Below, piece by piece: positions 27,420 to 35,940 of a DNA stretch of 64,000 nt. The notes below the pieces were generated by a model. The model saw only the letters and a list, made by a program, of their open reading frames with translations. It was not told the DNA's origin and made no database searches. The position numbers and the translations under genes are program-made. Within the stretch, counting starts at the first letter, position 1. Every line of letters begins with the position of its first letter. This DNA is from Streptomyces buecherae (GTDB taxonomy: Bacteria; Actinomycetota; Actinomycetes; Streptomycetales; Streptomycetaceae), in contig NZ_CP060404.1 of the NCBI RefSeq assembly GCF_014295035.1, positions 4,372,501 through 4,436,500 of the forward strand. Reading direction: 5' to 3'.

Positions 27420-28529
27420 ATGGATAAGGGCACGGATACGAGCACGGACACGAGCACGGACACGGGCGGGGCGGCGGACGCGGGTACGGGTACGGGCGCG
27501 GGCCCGGGGCGGCGCGCCGGCCACCCCTACCTGTTGTTGCTGACGACGATGGCGCTGTGGGGCGTGGCCTTCGCCAGTTCCAAGGCGGTGGTGGCGGACG
27601 TCCCGCACACCGTGGGCGCCTTCCTGCGGTTCGGGGGTGGCGCCCTCGCGCTGCTGGTGGCCCTGCGGTTCCTCGGTCGCGGGGGGCCGCCGGTCCCGGT
27701 GCGCGGCGCCTGGCCGGCGATGGCCGCCGGGGTGCTCGGGGTCTTCGCGTACAACGGGTGCTTCTTCTGGGGACTCTCGCTCGCTCCCGCGCTGGACGCC
27801 GGCATCCTGATCCCCGTCCTGAGCCCCGTGCTGACCAGCGCGTTCCTGCTGGTGACCGGGGAGGAGCGGCCGAGTGCGGGGCGCGTGCTGGGGCTGGGGC
27901 TCGGCCTGGTCGGCGCGGTGATCTTCTTCCTGGGGGCCGGCGGCGGCGCGGCGGGGGGCGGCGAACGGCTGTGGGGCGACGCGTTGTTCCTGCTCAGCGC
28001 GGTGTGTTGGGCGGCGTACACGCTGGCCGGGCCGCGCGCGATGGCCGGCATCGCGCCGCTGCGGGCCACGACGTACGCCATGTGTGCCGGCGCCGCCCTG
28101 CTCGGCGTGCTCGCGGCGCCCGACCTGCCCGCCACCGCGTGGTCCGAGCTGTCGGTCAGCACCTGGCTGAACCTCGCGTACCTGGCCGTGGGCGCGGCGG
28201 CGGTGGCCAACCTCCTCTACTACCGCGGCGTGCGCCGCGTCGGCCCGGCGACCGCCTCGCTGATGATGTTCACCGTTCCCGTCATCAACACGCTCTGCGC
28301 CACCCTCGTCCTCGGCGAGTCCTTCGGCCGGCTCCAGGGCGTGGGCGCGGGCGTGCTGCTCGCCGGCGCGCTGCTGGCCGCGACCCGGGGCGGCCCGCGC
28401 GGCGGGGCCCGGCCGCCGCGCGGTCCGGGGGGTCAGTCGCGCGCCGGCGCGAGCCGCGCGCGCAGGAACTCCTCGAACGTCAGCAGTTCCGGCCGGAGTG
28501 CGCGCAGCGACGGGATGTCGGCCCGGTAG
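27420..28529 (+). CDS. EamA/DMT-family transporter
   Basis: Ten-TM metabolite exporter, 369 residues. A repetitive hydrophilic start (TDTSTDTSTDTGG) precedes two EamA repeats (YLLLLTTMALWGVAFASSKA and, from about residue 180, GDALFLLSAVCWAAYTLAG). The last helix ends near AGALLAATRGG. The final 46 residues are Gly/Arg/Ser-rich and are encoded by DNA antisense to the end of the NmrA-like gene, a 97-bp convergent overlap; this tail is probably not conserved. Divergent from AraC. Substrate unknown. Confidence 0.88.
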   Translation: MDKGTDTSTDTSTDTGGAADAGTGTGAGPGRRAGHPYLLLLTTMALWGVAFASSKAVVADVPHTVGAFLRFGGGALALLVALRFLGRGGPPVPVRGAWPAMAAGVLGVFAYNGCFFWGLSLAPALDAGILIPVLSPVLTSAFLLVTGEERPSAGRVLGLGLGLVGAVIFFLGAGGGAAGGGERLWGDALFLLSAVCWAAYTLAGPRAMAGIAPLRATTYAMCAGAALLGVLAAPDLPATAWSELSVSTWLNLAYLAVGAAAVANLLYYRGVRRVGPATASLMMFTVPVINTLCATLVLGESFGRLQGVGAGVLLAGALLAATRGGPRGGARPPRGPGGQSRAGASRARRNSSNVSSSGRSARSDGMSAR

Positions 28530-29269
28530 CCCTCCTCGGCGAACCACGCGAACATGCGCTCCTCGATGGGAAGGGGGACCAGCCGCGTCGGGGTGCCGGT
28601 GACGCGCTCGTAGACCCGCGCCACATCCGTGAACGTCAGCTCGTCGCCCGCGATTTCGAGCTGTCGGCCCAGGTAGCGGCCGGGGTCGGTGAAGGCCGCG
28701 TCGACGAAGCGGGCGACGTCCTCGCTGGCGATCATCTGCATCGGCCGCTCCGGCCTGACCGGCAGCTCCAGCACCCGCTCGCCCCGCGCGTCGGCGTAGT
28801 GCAGGAGGTTGTCCATGAAGAACACCGGCCGCAGGATCGTCGCGGGCAGGCCGAGGGCCAGGATGTGCCGCTCGATCTCGGCCTTGGTCTCGAAGTGGCC
28901 GATGCCCGTGTGCCGTTCAGCGCCGCCGACCGAGCTGTAGACCAGGTGCGCCACGCCCGCGTCCAGAGCGGCGTCCGCCACCGCCTTGCCCTGGCGGACC
29001 TCGGTGGCCAGCGTCTCCGGTTCGTACGCCAGCGGCTGCACGCTGAACACGCCGTCCACGCCGGCCATGGCCGCGCGCAGCGACCCGGCGTCGTTGAGGT
29101 CGCCCCTGACCAGTTCCGCGCCCAGCTTCCGCAGGGCCAGCGCGGCGGGCTTGTCCGGGTCGCGGACCAGGGCGCGGACCGTCCGGCCGCGGGCCAGCAG
29201 GGCGCGGGCGGTGGCCCCGCCCTGGTTGCCGGTCGCGCCGGTGACGAGCACGGTGAAGGCATCGGTCAT
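28433..29269 (-). CDS. NmrA-like NAD(P)-binding protein
   Basis: Atypical short-chain dehydrogenase of 278 residues. The Rossmann motif is VLVTGATGNQGGATARALL (GxxGxxG). RALVRDPDKPAA follows, then VYSSVGGAERHTGIGHFETK, where the usual YxxxK is replaced by a His/Phe-containing version, as in NmrA/QOR2-type redox sensors. ATG 29269 has GAGGAG upstream. It probably binds NAD(P) for redox sensing or quinone reduction. It lies 82 bp downstream of the EF-G domain IV-like gene, same strand, so likely in the TetR-controlled unit. Confidence 0.88.
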   Translation of the reverse strand: MTDAFTVLVTGATGNQGGATARALLARGRTVRALVRDPDKPAALALRKLGAELVRGDLNDAGSLRAAMAGVDGVFSVQPLAYEPETLATEVRQGKAVADAALDAGVAHLVYSSVGGAERHTGIGHFETKAEIERHILALGLPATILRPVFFMDNLLHYADARGERVLELPVRPERPMQMIASEDVARFVDAAFTDPGRYLGRQLEIAGDELTFTDVARVYERVTGTPTRLVPLPIEERMFAWFAEEGYRADIPSLRALRPELLTFEEFLRARLAPARD

Positions 29270-29351
29270 GGCAGGCTCCTCGCTCGTGGCGCGACCGCGT
29301 CCGCGCGGCCCGCCGGTGGGGGAGATCCTGGAACATGAACCACGGTTGAGC

Positions 29352-29843
29352 TCAAGGGCCGCCGGCGCCGCGCCTGCCGGTTTCCCCGACTCCCCGGCCC
29401 GCGCGCCGCTTGGGTCCCAGCCAGGGGCGGCCCGGCCAGGTCGTCCAGGGCAGCGAGGCCGCCTCGTGCGGCGGCAGCAGGCCGGCGCCGATGAGCGCGG
29501 CCCGCCCGGCGCAGCGCCCCGCGAGCCGGAAGCCCGGTTCGGACGAGTCCACCTCGTGGAAACCGCCGTCGGTGAGCAGCACGGTCGCGGCCACGCCGTC
29601 GAGCCCCGCCACCAGCCCCGACCGCAGCGCCGGCGGGAACTCCGGAGGCAGGCGCCGCTCGGGCACCGCGTTGAGCAGCTCCAACCCGTCCGGAGCCGGT
29701 GGCCCGTCGCGCGGCTCTGGCGGTTCGAAGTGCGCCACGACATAGGCGTACGGGCCGCAGCCACCGATGTTCTTCAGGACCCGGACGCTCACGTCACGGA
29801 CGGGGGTGGGCAGGCCGGGCACGGGGGCGGGGGTGCCGGTCAT
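29352..29843 (-). CDS. Free-standing EF-G domain IV-like protein
   Basis: 163-residue protein with no GTPase domain. Its core matches domain IV of elongation factor G: VLKNIGGCGPYAYVVAHFEP corresponds to the GG-x-GQYAHV strand, VPERRLPPEFPPALRSGL to the GGxIPxEY-x-PAV stretch, and TDGGFHEVDSSEPGFRLAGR to the VDGxxHxVDSS-x-xAF tail. In EF-G this domain mimics the tRNA anticodon arm and enters the decoding site. A lone copy might bind the ribosome, but that is inference. Located in a leftward unit with the NmrA-like gene and divergent from a TetR regulator over a shared palindrome. Confidence 0.7.
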   Translation of the reverse strand: MTGTPAPVPGLPTPVRDVSVRVLKNIGGCGPYAYVVAHFEPPEPRDGPPAPDGLELLNAVPERRLPPEFPPALRSGLVAGLDGVAATVLLTDGGFHEVDSSEPGFRLAGRCAGRAALIGAGLLPPHEAASLPWTTWPGRPWLGPKRRAGRGVGETGRRGAGGP

Positions 29844-29970
29844 GGCCGTACCGTACGGGGCGGCGCGCCGGGGCGGCCAGTGCGACGGGCCGCCGTGGCG
29901 CGGTGCGGCGAGCCTGCCGCATGGCAGAGGTCCTCCCCTGTGGGGCCCCTGCCACGCGGCGTGCTGCGCG

Positions 29971-30000
29971 AATCTAATGCGAGCGCGTTCGCGTTAGATT
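29971..30000. promoter_or_regulatory. 30-bp TetR-type operator
   Basis: AATCTAATGCGAGCG and CGTTCGCGTTAGATT form a 30-bp palindrome with only two mismatched pairs. TTAGATT at each outer edge resembles a -10 hexamer in both directions, so one repressor dimer pair could shut both the TetR gene (start 30013) and the divergent gene (start 29843). Confidence 0.75.
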
Positions 30001-30012
30001 GGCTAGGAGAAT

Positions 30013-30681
30013 ATGGGCCGTGATCGTGCAGGGCAACTTGGGGAGCGCATGAGCGAAGAGGAGCCCACCCCCGGGTCGGTCCGCCCGGGAGGCCGGACGG
30101 CGCGTACCCGGGCCGCCGTCCTGACCGCGACCTTCGACGAACTCGGCGAGGGTGGCTACGGCGAACTCACCATGGAGAAGATCGCCCAGCGCTCCGGCGT
30201 GCACCTGGCGACCGTCTACCGCCGCTGGGGCAGCGTCGAGCGGATCATCTGCGAGCTGATGATCGACAAGAGCGCCGACATCGCGCTGCCGGACACCGGC
30301 TCGCTCCGCGCCGACCTGCACGGGCTGGCCAGCGGGATCGGCGCGTTCTACGCGGCGCCGCGCAACCGCCGCGTCATGGAGGCGGTCGTGGCGGCGGCGG
30401 TGCGCCAGCCGTACGCCGCCGAGATGCTGCGCGACTTCTTCCGGGACCGCCGCCGCGATGCCGCCGTGCTGGTGCGGCGGGCCATCGAGCGCGGCGAGGT
30501 GCCGGCGGACACCGACACCGACGCGGTGATCGCCGCGCTCGGGGCGCCGTTCTACTACCGGCTGCTGATCTCGCGCGGCCCGATCGACCAGGACCTCGCC
30601 GAGACCACGGCCGCCGCGGCCTACGAGGCCGCCCGCGCGGGCGTCTTCCGCCACCCCGCCGCCGACGCGGGCGAACGGTAG
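30013..30681 (+). CDS. TetR-family repressor
   Basis: 222-residue one-component regulator. The N-terminal HTH reads TATFDELGEGGYGELTMEKI with recognition part RSGVHLATVYRRWGS. The all-helical ligand domain has a TetR_C_11-like arrangement (RRVMEAVVAAAVRQ, GAPFYYRLLISRGP). Start could be ATG 30013 (AGGAGA three bases upstream) or ATG 30049 (GGGGAG close by), giving 222 or 210 residues. A 30-bp palindrome immediately upstream predicts autorepression and control of the divergent EF-G-IV/NmrA unit. Confidence 0.9.
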   Translation: MGRDRAGQLGERMSEEEPTPGSVRPGGRTARTRAAVLTATFDELGEGGYGELTMEKIAQRSGVHLATVYRRWGSVERIICELMIDKSADIALPDTGSLRADLHGLASGIGAFYAAPRNRRVMEAVVAAAVRQPYAAEMLRDFFRDRRRDAAVLVRRAIERGEVPADTDTDAVIAALGAPFYYRLLISRGPIDQDLAETTAAAAYEAARAGVFRHPAADAGER

Positions 30682-30752
30682 CGCGGGCCGGGCGCGCCTC
30701 ACCCGGACTCGGCCCTCGGGGGCCGGGCGAGGCGGGCGGGCGGGCGCACGCG

Positions 30753-30801
30753 ACGCGGCCCGGCGGCGAAGCTCGTCGGGCGCTTCGCCACCGGGCCGCG
30801 T
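30753..30801. terminator. Long hairpin between TetR and pepP
   Basis: ACGCGGCCCGGCGGCGAAG (30753-30771) pairs with CTTCGCCACCGGGCCGCGT (30783-30801), 18 of 19 positions. It lies between convergent genes. Confidence 0.85.
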
Positions 30802-30903
30802 GGGTGCCGGTGTGGCGGGTGGTGCGGTGTGCGGCGGCGTACGGGCGGGCCCGCGCACGGGCCGGGCTCAGCCGGCTGACGCCGGCCGCCGTACGGTGCG
30901 GAA

Positions 30904-32361
30904 TCAGCCCTTCAGACGGGCCATCCACTGCTCGATCTCGTCGGGGGTGCGCGGCAGGGCGGCCGACATGTTCCGGTTGCCGTCCTCCGTGACGAGGATG
31001 TCGTCCTCGATCCGCACGCCGATGCCGCGGTACTCCTCGGGCACGGTCAGGTCGTCGGCCTGGAAGTACAGGCCGGGCTCCACGGTCAGGCACATGCCCG
31101 GCTCCAGGGTCCCGTCCGAGTACGTCTCGCGCCGCGCGACCGCGCAGTCGTGCACGTCGATGCCGAGCATGTGGCCGGTGCCGTGCAGCGTCCAGCGGCG
31201 CTGCAGACCGAGTTCGAGCACCCGGTCCACCGGGCCCTCGACCAGGCCCCACTCGACGAGGTGGGTGACCAGGACGCGCTGCGCGGCGTCGTGGAAGTCG
31301 CGGTACTTCCCACCCGGCTTGACCGCCGCGATGCCCGCCTCCTGAGCCGCGTACACCGCGTCGTAGATCTTGCGCTGGAGCGGGCTGAACGTGCCGTTGA
31401 TCGGCATCGTGCGGGTGACGTCGGCCGTGTAGAGGGTGTGCGTCTCGACGCCGGCGTCGAGCAGCAGCAGCTCACCGGGGCGGACCGGGCCGTCGTTGCG
31501 CACCCAGTGCAGGGTGGTCGCGTGCGGGCCGGCGGCGCAGATGGAGCCGTAGCCGATGTCGTTGCCCTCGACCCGGGCGCGGAGGAAGAAGGTGCCCTCG
31601 ATGTAGCGCTCGGAGGTGGCCTCGGCCTTGTCGAGGACGCGCACGACGTCCTCGAAGCCGCGCACCGTGGAGTCCACGGCCTTCTGCAGCTCGGCGATCT
31701 CGAACTCGTCCTTGACCAGCCGCAGTTCGCTCAGGAAGGACTTCAGCTCCTCGTCGCGCTCGGCGGTGACCTTGTCGGTCAGCGCCGCCTCCAGGCCCGC
31801 GTCGTGCCCGCGCACGATGCGCACCGGGCCGCTCGCCTCGGCCAGCGCGCCGGCCACCTCGCGCACGTCCGCGCAGGGCAGCCCGTAGAGCTGCTCGCCC
31901 TCGGAGAGGCTGTTGCGCCGGCCCACCCACAGCTCGCCCTGGCCGTCGAGCCAGAACTCGCCGTTGGCGCGGTTGGAGCGCGGCAGCAGGTAGAGCGTGG
32001 CCGTGTGGCCCGTGGCGCCGGTCGGCTCCAGGACGAGGACGCCGTCCTGCGTCTGGTCGCCGGTGAGGTGCGCGTACTCGCTGGAGGCGCGGAAGCTGTA
32101 CTCGGTGTCGTTCGAGCGGGTCTTGAGGTTGCCCGCGGGGATCACCAGCCGCTCGCCCGGGAAGCGGGCGGAGAGCGCGGCACGGCGCCGTGCGGTGTGC
32201 TCAGCCTGCGGGATCGGCCGCAGGTCGTGCAGCTCGGTGTCCGCCCAGCCGCTCTGCATGTTCTCGGCCAGCTCATCGGACACGCCCAGGTAGAGCGCGT
32301 TCTTACGCTGCTTGATCGGCTTGTCGCTCTCCAGGGTCTCCGGAGTGGGCTCCTCGGTCAC
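30904..32361 (-). CDS. pepP: Xaa-Pro aminopeptidase (aminopeptidase P)
   Basis: Removes an N-terminal residue preceding proline. The 485-residue protein has an AMP_N domain (residues about 55-190) and a pita-bread metallopeptidase domain. The five metal ligands are seen: LLLDAGVET (Asp), YTADVTRT (Asp), HGTGHMLGIDVHD (His), LTVEPGLY (Glu), VRIEDDIL (Glu). GTG 32361 is preceded by GGAGGAGAC. Length is typical for actinobacterial members. Monocistronic, convergent with the TetR gene. Confidence 0.94.
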   Translation of the reverse strand: MTEEPTPETLESDKPIKQRKNALYLGVSDELAENMQSGWADTELHDLRPIPQAEHTARRRAALSARFPGERLVIPAGNLKTRSNDTEYSFRASSEYAHLTGDQTQDGVLVLEPTGATGHTATLYLLPRSNRANGEFWLDGQGELWVGRRNSLSEGEQLYGLPCADVREVAGALAEASGPVRIVRGHDAGLEAALTDKVTAERDEELKSFLSELRLVKDEFEIAELQKAVDSTVRGFEDVVRVLDKAEATSERYIEGTFFLRARVEGNDIGYGSICAAGPHATTLHWVRNDGPVRPGELLLLDAGVETHTLYTADVTRTMPINGTFSPLQRKIYDAVYAAQEAGIAAVKPGGKYRDFHDAAQRVLVTHLVEWGLVEGPVDRVLELGLQRRWTLHGTGHMLGIDVHDCAVARRETYSDGTLEPGMCLTVEPGLYFQADDLTVPEEYRGIGVRIEDDILVTEDGNRNMSAALPRTPDEIEQWMARLKG

Positions 32362-32712
32362 GTCTCCTCCTCGAACTGGACCGCCCCTGGCCTCGGGCCT
32401 GGGGACCTTACCCATCGTATGGGTGAGCGGCGCGTCCCCCGCAGGGGCCGGACGCATCGGTACGGAGGGGCCCGAAAGCTCCACCTGGGAGGAGCGCCCG
32501 CCGGCCCGCCCCGGGGTTCCCCGGGCCCGCTCCCGGCCGCGCCGGCCCGGCGGCTTCGTGGGGCCGGCGCCGGCAGCGGGCGGCGCAGGCGGCCGGCCCA
32601 CGGCTGCGCGACGGCACGGCCGCGCGGCGCGTGACGCCTGTCACGCCGGGCCCGCCGCCGGGCCCGGGCCCGGCTCGCCGCCGGGTCCGGGGCACGCGGG
32701 GCGGGGCGGTCG

Positions 32713-34425
32713 CTAGTCGAAGCAGGCGGCCAGCAACACGATGTCCTCGGTGTCGGCGGCGGCGTCGGCGGCCTCCAGCGGGCCGCGCCCGGCGTCCGGG
32801 CCGTCGGGCAGCACCGCCCGCAGCACGTGGTCGACCACCGCGTCCGGGTCGCGGCGACCGGCCCGGGGCACGCTCGCCGCCGCCGCGTGCAGCCGGGCGA
32901 ACGCCTGGTCCATCGGCGCGCCGGTGCGGCGCAGCAGCCCGTCGCTGTAGAGCAGCAGCGTCTCGCCGGGGCCCGGCTCTATCCCCACGCTCGGCGCCTC
33001 CCAGCAGGCGAGCATGCCCAGCGGCGCGGACAGCGAGGTCTCCACGTACGCGGTGTGCTCGTCGCCGATGAGCAGCGGCGGGCAGTGCCCGGCGCCGGCG
33101 AGGACCACCGAGCGGTGGGCCGGCTCGCAGTAGGCGAACAGGGCGGTCGCGGCGCGGGCGGGTTCGGTCAGCCGGAGCAGGAGTTCGAGGTCGGACAGGA
33201 CGGCCACCGGGTCCTCGCCCTCAAGGACCGCGTACGCGCGCAGCGAGGCCCGTAGCCGGCCCATCGCCGCGACCGCGCTCGGCCCGCTGCCGGTGACGCC
33301 GCCGATGCTGAGCCCGAGCGCGCCCTCGGGCAGCGGGAGCGCGTCGTACCAGTCGCCGCCGCCGAACGGGCCGGTGTGGTGCCGGGCCGCGAGCCGCACG
33401 CCCGGTACCCGGGGCAGCCGGCTCGGCAGCAGCTCCTCGCGCAGCGTCGCGACGGTGCGGCGGTCCCGGTGCAGTTCGATGTGGCGGCCGATGTGCTCGG
33501 CGGCGTACCGGCAGTAGAGGCCGACGAGGTGACGCTGGCGCGCGGTCGGCTCGGTGGGCTCGTCGTACAGCCACACCACGGCACCGATCCGGCCACGCGG
33601 TGGCGCCGGCTCAACCACGAGCGCGGGGTTCACCGGGGTGACGGGGGCTCGCCCGGCGGGCCCGTCCGCGCCGGGCGGGGTGGCGCTCTCCGGGCCGTGG
33701 CCCGCCGCGTCGTGCGGGGGCGCCAGCGGCTGGGCGCGCGGCTCCAACGGCAGCGCGTAGCTGGCGGCGTAGCCGAGCCGGGCGGCCACCTCGCGGTGGT
33801 GCGGGTCGAGGTCGTCCTCGCTGGCGATGTCGGGGTGGGCGACCTCGCTGGGCCAGGCGTCGTGGGGTGGGGCGGTGCCGTCCGGGGTCGGCTGATCGGT
33901 CGGCGCGGGCCCCGGGCGCTCGCCGCCGTACGGTGGCCGCACGGCGGGCGCGGGCAGCCCGTCGAGCAGCCGGCCGACGGAGCCGGAGGCGCGCGGGATG
34001 GTCTCGATGTGGCCGAGTTCGGCCCGGCCGAGCCCGAGGCCGATGGTCAGCTCGGGGCCGAGCCCGTCGGTGGGTTCGAGCGCGGCCATGCCGCGCTGCG
34101 CGCCGACGAGGGCGGCGCCGGCGCGCAGCAACTCGCGCAGCGCGTCGTCCAGCGTGGTCGCGTGGGCCAGCCGCTCGGTCAGCTCGTGCAGCGTGGTGAG
34201 GTCCGAGACCCAGCCGGCGAGCCGGTCCTGCACGGCGGTGTACGGGGTGCCGCCGGCGGACGGCGCGCCGGTGGGGCCCGTAGGGGGCGCGGAGGCCGAC
34301 TGGTGCGCCGATGGAGCGGCGTCGGCGGGGGGCGAGGGAGCGGCTGGGGTGGGCGCGGGATTCTGGGAGGGGCCGGACACAGCAGAATCGATTCCAGCCA
34401 CTTTCGGAAGGCGGTGCGCACTCAT
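32713..34425 (-). CDS. SpoIIE/PP2C-type phosphatase with GAF-like sensor, one metal ligand missing
   Basis: 570-residue regulator. The N-terminal 55 residues are Pro/Ala/Ser-rich. A split GAF-like region (about 65-330) follows, then a SpoIIE phosphatase domain to the end. GGDWYDALPL (first metal Asp) and LLLYSDGLLRR are present. However, the GDxxGHG motif reads SIGGVTGSGPSA, with Gly in place of the second metal-binding Asp, and the final DD pair reads TEDIVLL. Activity is therefore doubtful. Partners of such phosphatases are anti-anti-sigma factors and RsbW-like kinases; two HATPases occur nearby (25.6 and 40.4 kb). Confidence 0.88.
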   Translation of the reverse strand: MSAHRLPKVAGIDSAVSGPSQNPAPTPAAPSPPADAAPSAHQSASAPPTGPTGAPSAGGTPYTAVQDRLAGWVSDLTTLHELTERLAHATTLDDALRELLRAGAALVGAQRGMAALEPTDGLGPELTIGLGLGRAELGHIETIPRASGSVGRLLDGLPAPAVRPPYGGERPGPAPTDQPTPDGTAPPHDAWPSEVAHPDIASEDDLDPHHREVAARLGYAASYALPLEPRAQPLAPPHDAAGHGPESATPPGADGPAGRAPVTPVNPALVVEPAPPRGRIGAVVWLYDEPTEPTARQRHLVGLYCRYAAEHIGRHIELHRDRRTVATLREELLPSRLPRVPGVRLAARHHTGPFGGGDWYDALPLPEGALGLSIGGVTGSGPSAVAAMGRLRASLRAYAVLEGEDPVAVLSDLELLLRLTEPARAATALFAYCEPAHRSVVLAGAGHCPPLLIGDEHTAYVETSLSAPLGMLACWEAPSVGIEPGPGETLLLYSDGLLRRTGAPMDQAFARLHAAAASVPRAGRRDPDAVVDHVLRAVLPDGPDAGRGPLEAADAAADTEDIVLLAACFD

Positions 34426-34748
34426 GGTTGACCGCTCCCGGCGCTGGATAGGGGCTGGCCGCCGACGCGGCGGGGCTCATCGAGCAGTATGCCCGTATTC
34501 GTTCCGATCTTTAGCGCTTTATCGGCCCGCGGCATGGGATCGGAAAGCAGGGGCATTCGTCTCAATAGCATCGCAAACCCCCATGTCATGTTGCGTCGCT
34601 ACGAATGCTCCACATGTACACGCACCCGTAAGGCGATGTCTAGCACTGGGGCGGTGGGGTTGTTGGTGTCTGTGGTGAATCGAAGTTGTCTGGAAAATGC
34701 CCTTCGAGCAATCGATTTGGGGTCGACTGTCGTCATCCGGCAGCGCGT

Positions 34749-34770
34749 CATACCCACCTCGGGGGGTATG
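34749..34770. promoter_or_regulatory. CsoR-like palindrome in the SpoIIE/prim-pol intergenic region
   Basis: CATACCC (34749-34755), an 8-bp spacer, and GGGTATG (34764-34770). TACCC...GGGTA arrangements are recognised by CsoR/RcnR/FrmR-family repressors. It sits in an 830-bp AT-richer region (34426-35256) between divergent genes, in which no gene is supported. Confidence 0.4.
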
Positions 34771-35103
34771 CACTTGTTGAAGGGCGGGGGCAGTTGGGTC
34801 GACCCGGAACCCCATCGCGGGTCCGAGCGTCTTCATCGATGACGGTCGAGCCCACCCTCAGCAGTGGCGGGGGACGCACACTGAGCACCAGTCGGCAGGC
34901 GCGCCGCGCACGCCACCCCTCGCCATGGTCCAGGTTCGACCGCAAGGGGCTCCTCGTGGAGCACGGCCGGGGAGAGGCACACCCCCGGCCCGTGCGGTGA
35001 CATGAGTTTCACGCAATGTGATCGACGGCGTTGATCCAGCGCCGCACTGCGCAAACGAAATGCAGGGATGTTGCGAAAAGGCCGTAGCGTCCGCAGCGCC
35101 TGA

Positions 35104-35156
35104 AGTGCCAGCAGTGTCAGTAGTGCCACCGTGTGAGCAGTGCCACCGCAGTGCCA
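35104..35156 (+). repeat. Five AGTGCCA-type repeats upstream of the prim-pol-like gene
   Basis: AGTGCCA at 35104, 35122, 35139 and 35150 and AGTGTCA at 35113, on one strand, within 53 bp and about 100-150 bp before the start codon. They may be binding half-sites. Confidence 0.6.
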
Positions 35157-35256
35157 CGGCGCCGTCCCGACCAGGCGGAAGCCGTGGAGATCCATCGTCC
35201 GCTGCCGCGTACGGCAGTCCGCAGCCCTCGGCGTTCACGGAAAGGAACGAGCGCTC

Positions 35257-35940
35257 ATGCGCGAGATCCCCGGAAGGCGACGCAAGTTCTCGATGCGGCG
35301 GGGCAGGAGGACGGCGCTGCTCGGCGCGGCGCTCACCTGTGCCACCGAATGGCACTGGCCCATCCTGCCCGGAGTCGGCATCCCGCCAGGTGGCAGGCCC
35401 GGAGAGTGCGGGTGCCCACACCCTGACTGCGTGGTGCCCGGCGCGCACCCCTTCGACCCCGGCCTGCTCGCCGCCACCACCGACGCCCGGATGGTGCAGT
35501 GGTGGTGGACCAACCGGCCCACCGCGCCGATCATCCTCGCCACCGGCAACCGCGCCCCGAGCGCGGTGAGCCTGCCCGCCGTCGCCGGCGCCCGCGCGGT
35601 CGCCGCCCTCGACCTGGCCGGCATCGCCATCGGCCCGGTGATCGCCACGCCCACCCGCTGGTCGCTGCTGGTCGCCCCGTACTCGCTGGAGGAACTCGGC
35701 GAACTGCTGCACCGGCAGGACTGGGTGCCCAGCTCGCTGCGCTTCCACGGCGAGGGCGGGTACGTGGCCCTGCCGCCGTCGCAGACCGGCGCGGGCCAGG
35801 TGCGCTGGGAGCGCGCCCCCCGGCCGGCCGCCCGCGGCGTCCTGCGCCCGTGGCTGCCGCAGGTCGGCGCCGTAGCCGACGCGCTGGTCGAGGCCAGCGC
35901 CAACGCCCCGGGCGGCAGCAGCAGCGAACTCGCCTACTGA
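35257..35940 (+). CDS. Bifunctional primase/polymerase-like protein, N-terminal domain only
   Basis: 227-residue chromosomal protein resembling the N-terminal prim-pol domain of plasmid primases. After a basic start (REIPGRRRKFSMRRGRR), ALTCATEWHWPILPGVG, GECGCPHPDCVVPGAHPFD and MVQWWWTNRPTAPII match the family's first third. The acidic catalytic pair expected near the middle (DLDxP) is not evident; the region reads AVAALDLAGIAIGP, so catalysis is uncertain. Streptomyces chromosomes carry such stand-alone proteins with no assigned role. ATG 35257 with AAGGAA upstream. Compare the better-conserved prim-pol in the mobile element at 47.9-48.8 kb. Confidence 0.72.
   Translation: MREIPGRRRKFSMRRGRRTALLGAALTCATEWHWPILPGVGIPPGGRPGECGCPHPDCVVPGAHPFDPGLLAATTDARMVQWWWTNRPTAPIILATGNRAPSAVSLPAVAGARAVAALDLAGIAIGPVIATPTRWSLLVAPYSLEELGELLHRQDWVPSSLRFHGEGGYVALPPSQTGAGQVRWERAPRPAARGVLRPWLPQVGAVADALVEASANAPGGSSSELAY

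Noticed and set aside
34519..34836. 105-codon minus-strand frame in the SpoIIE/prim-pol gap
   Set aside because: AT-richer regulatory DNA, no ribosome site, no family resemblance; the palindrome at 34749 lies inside it.
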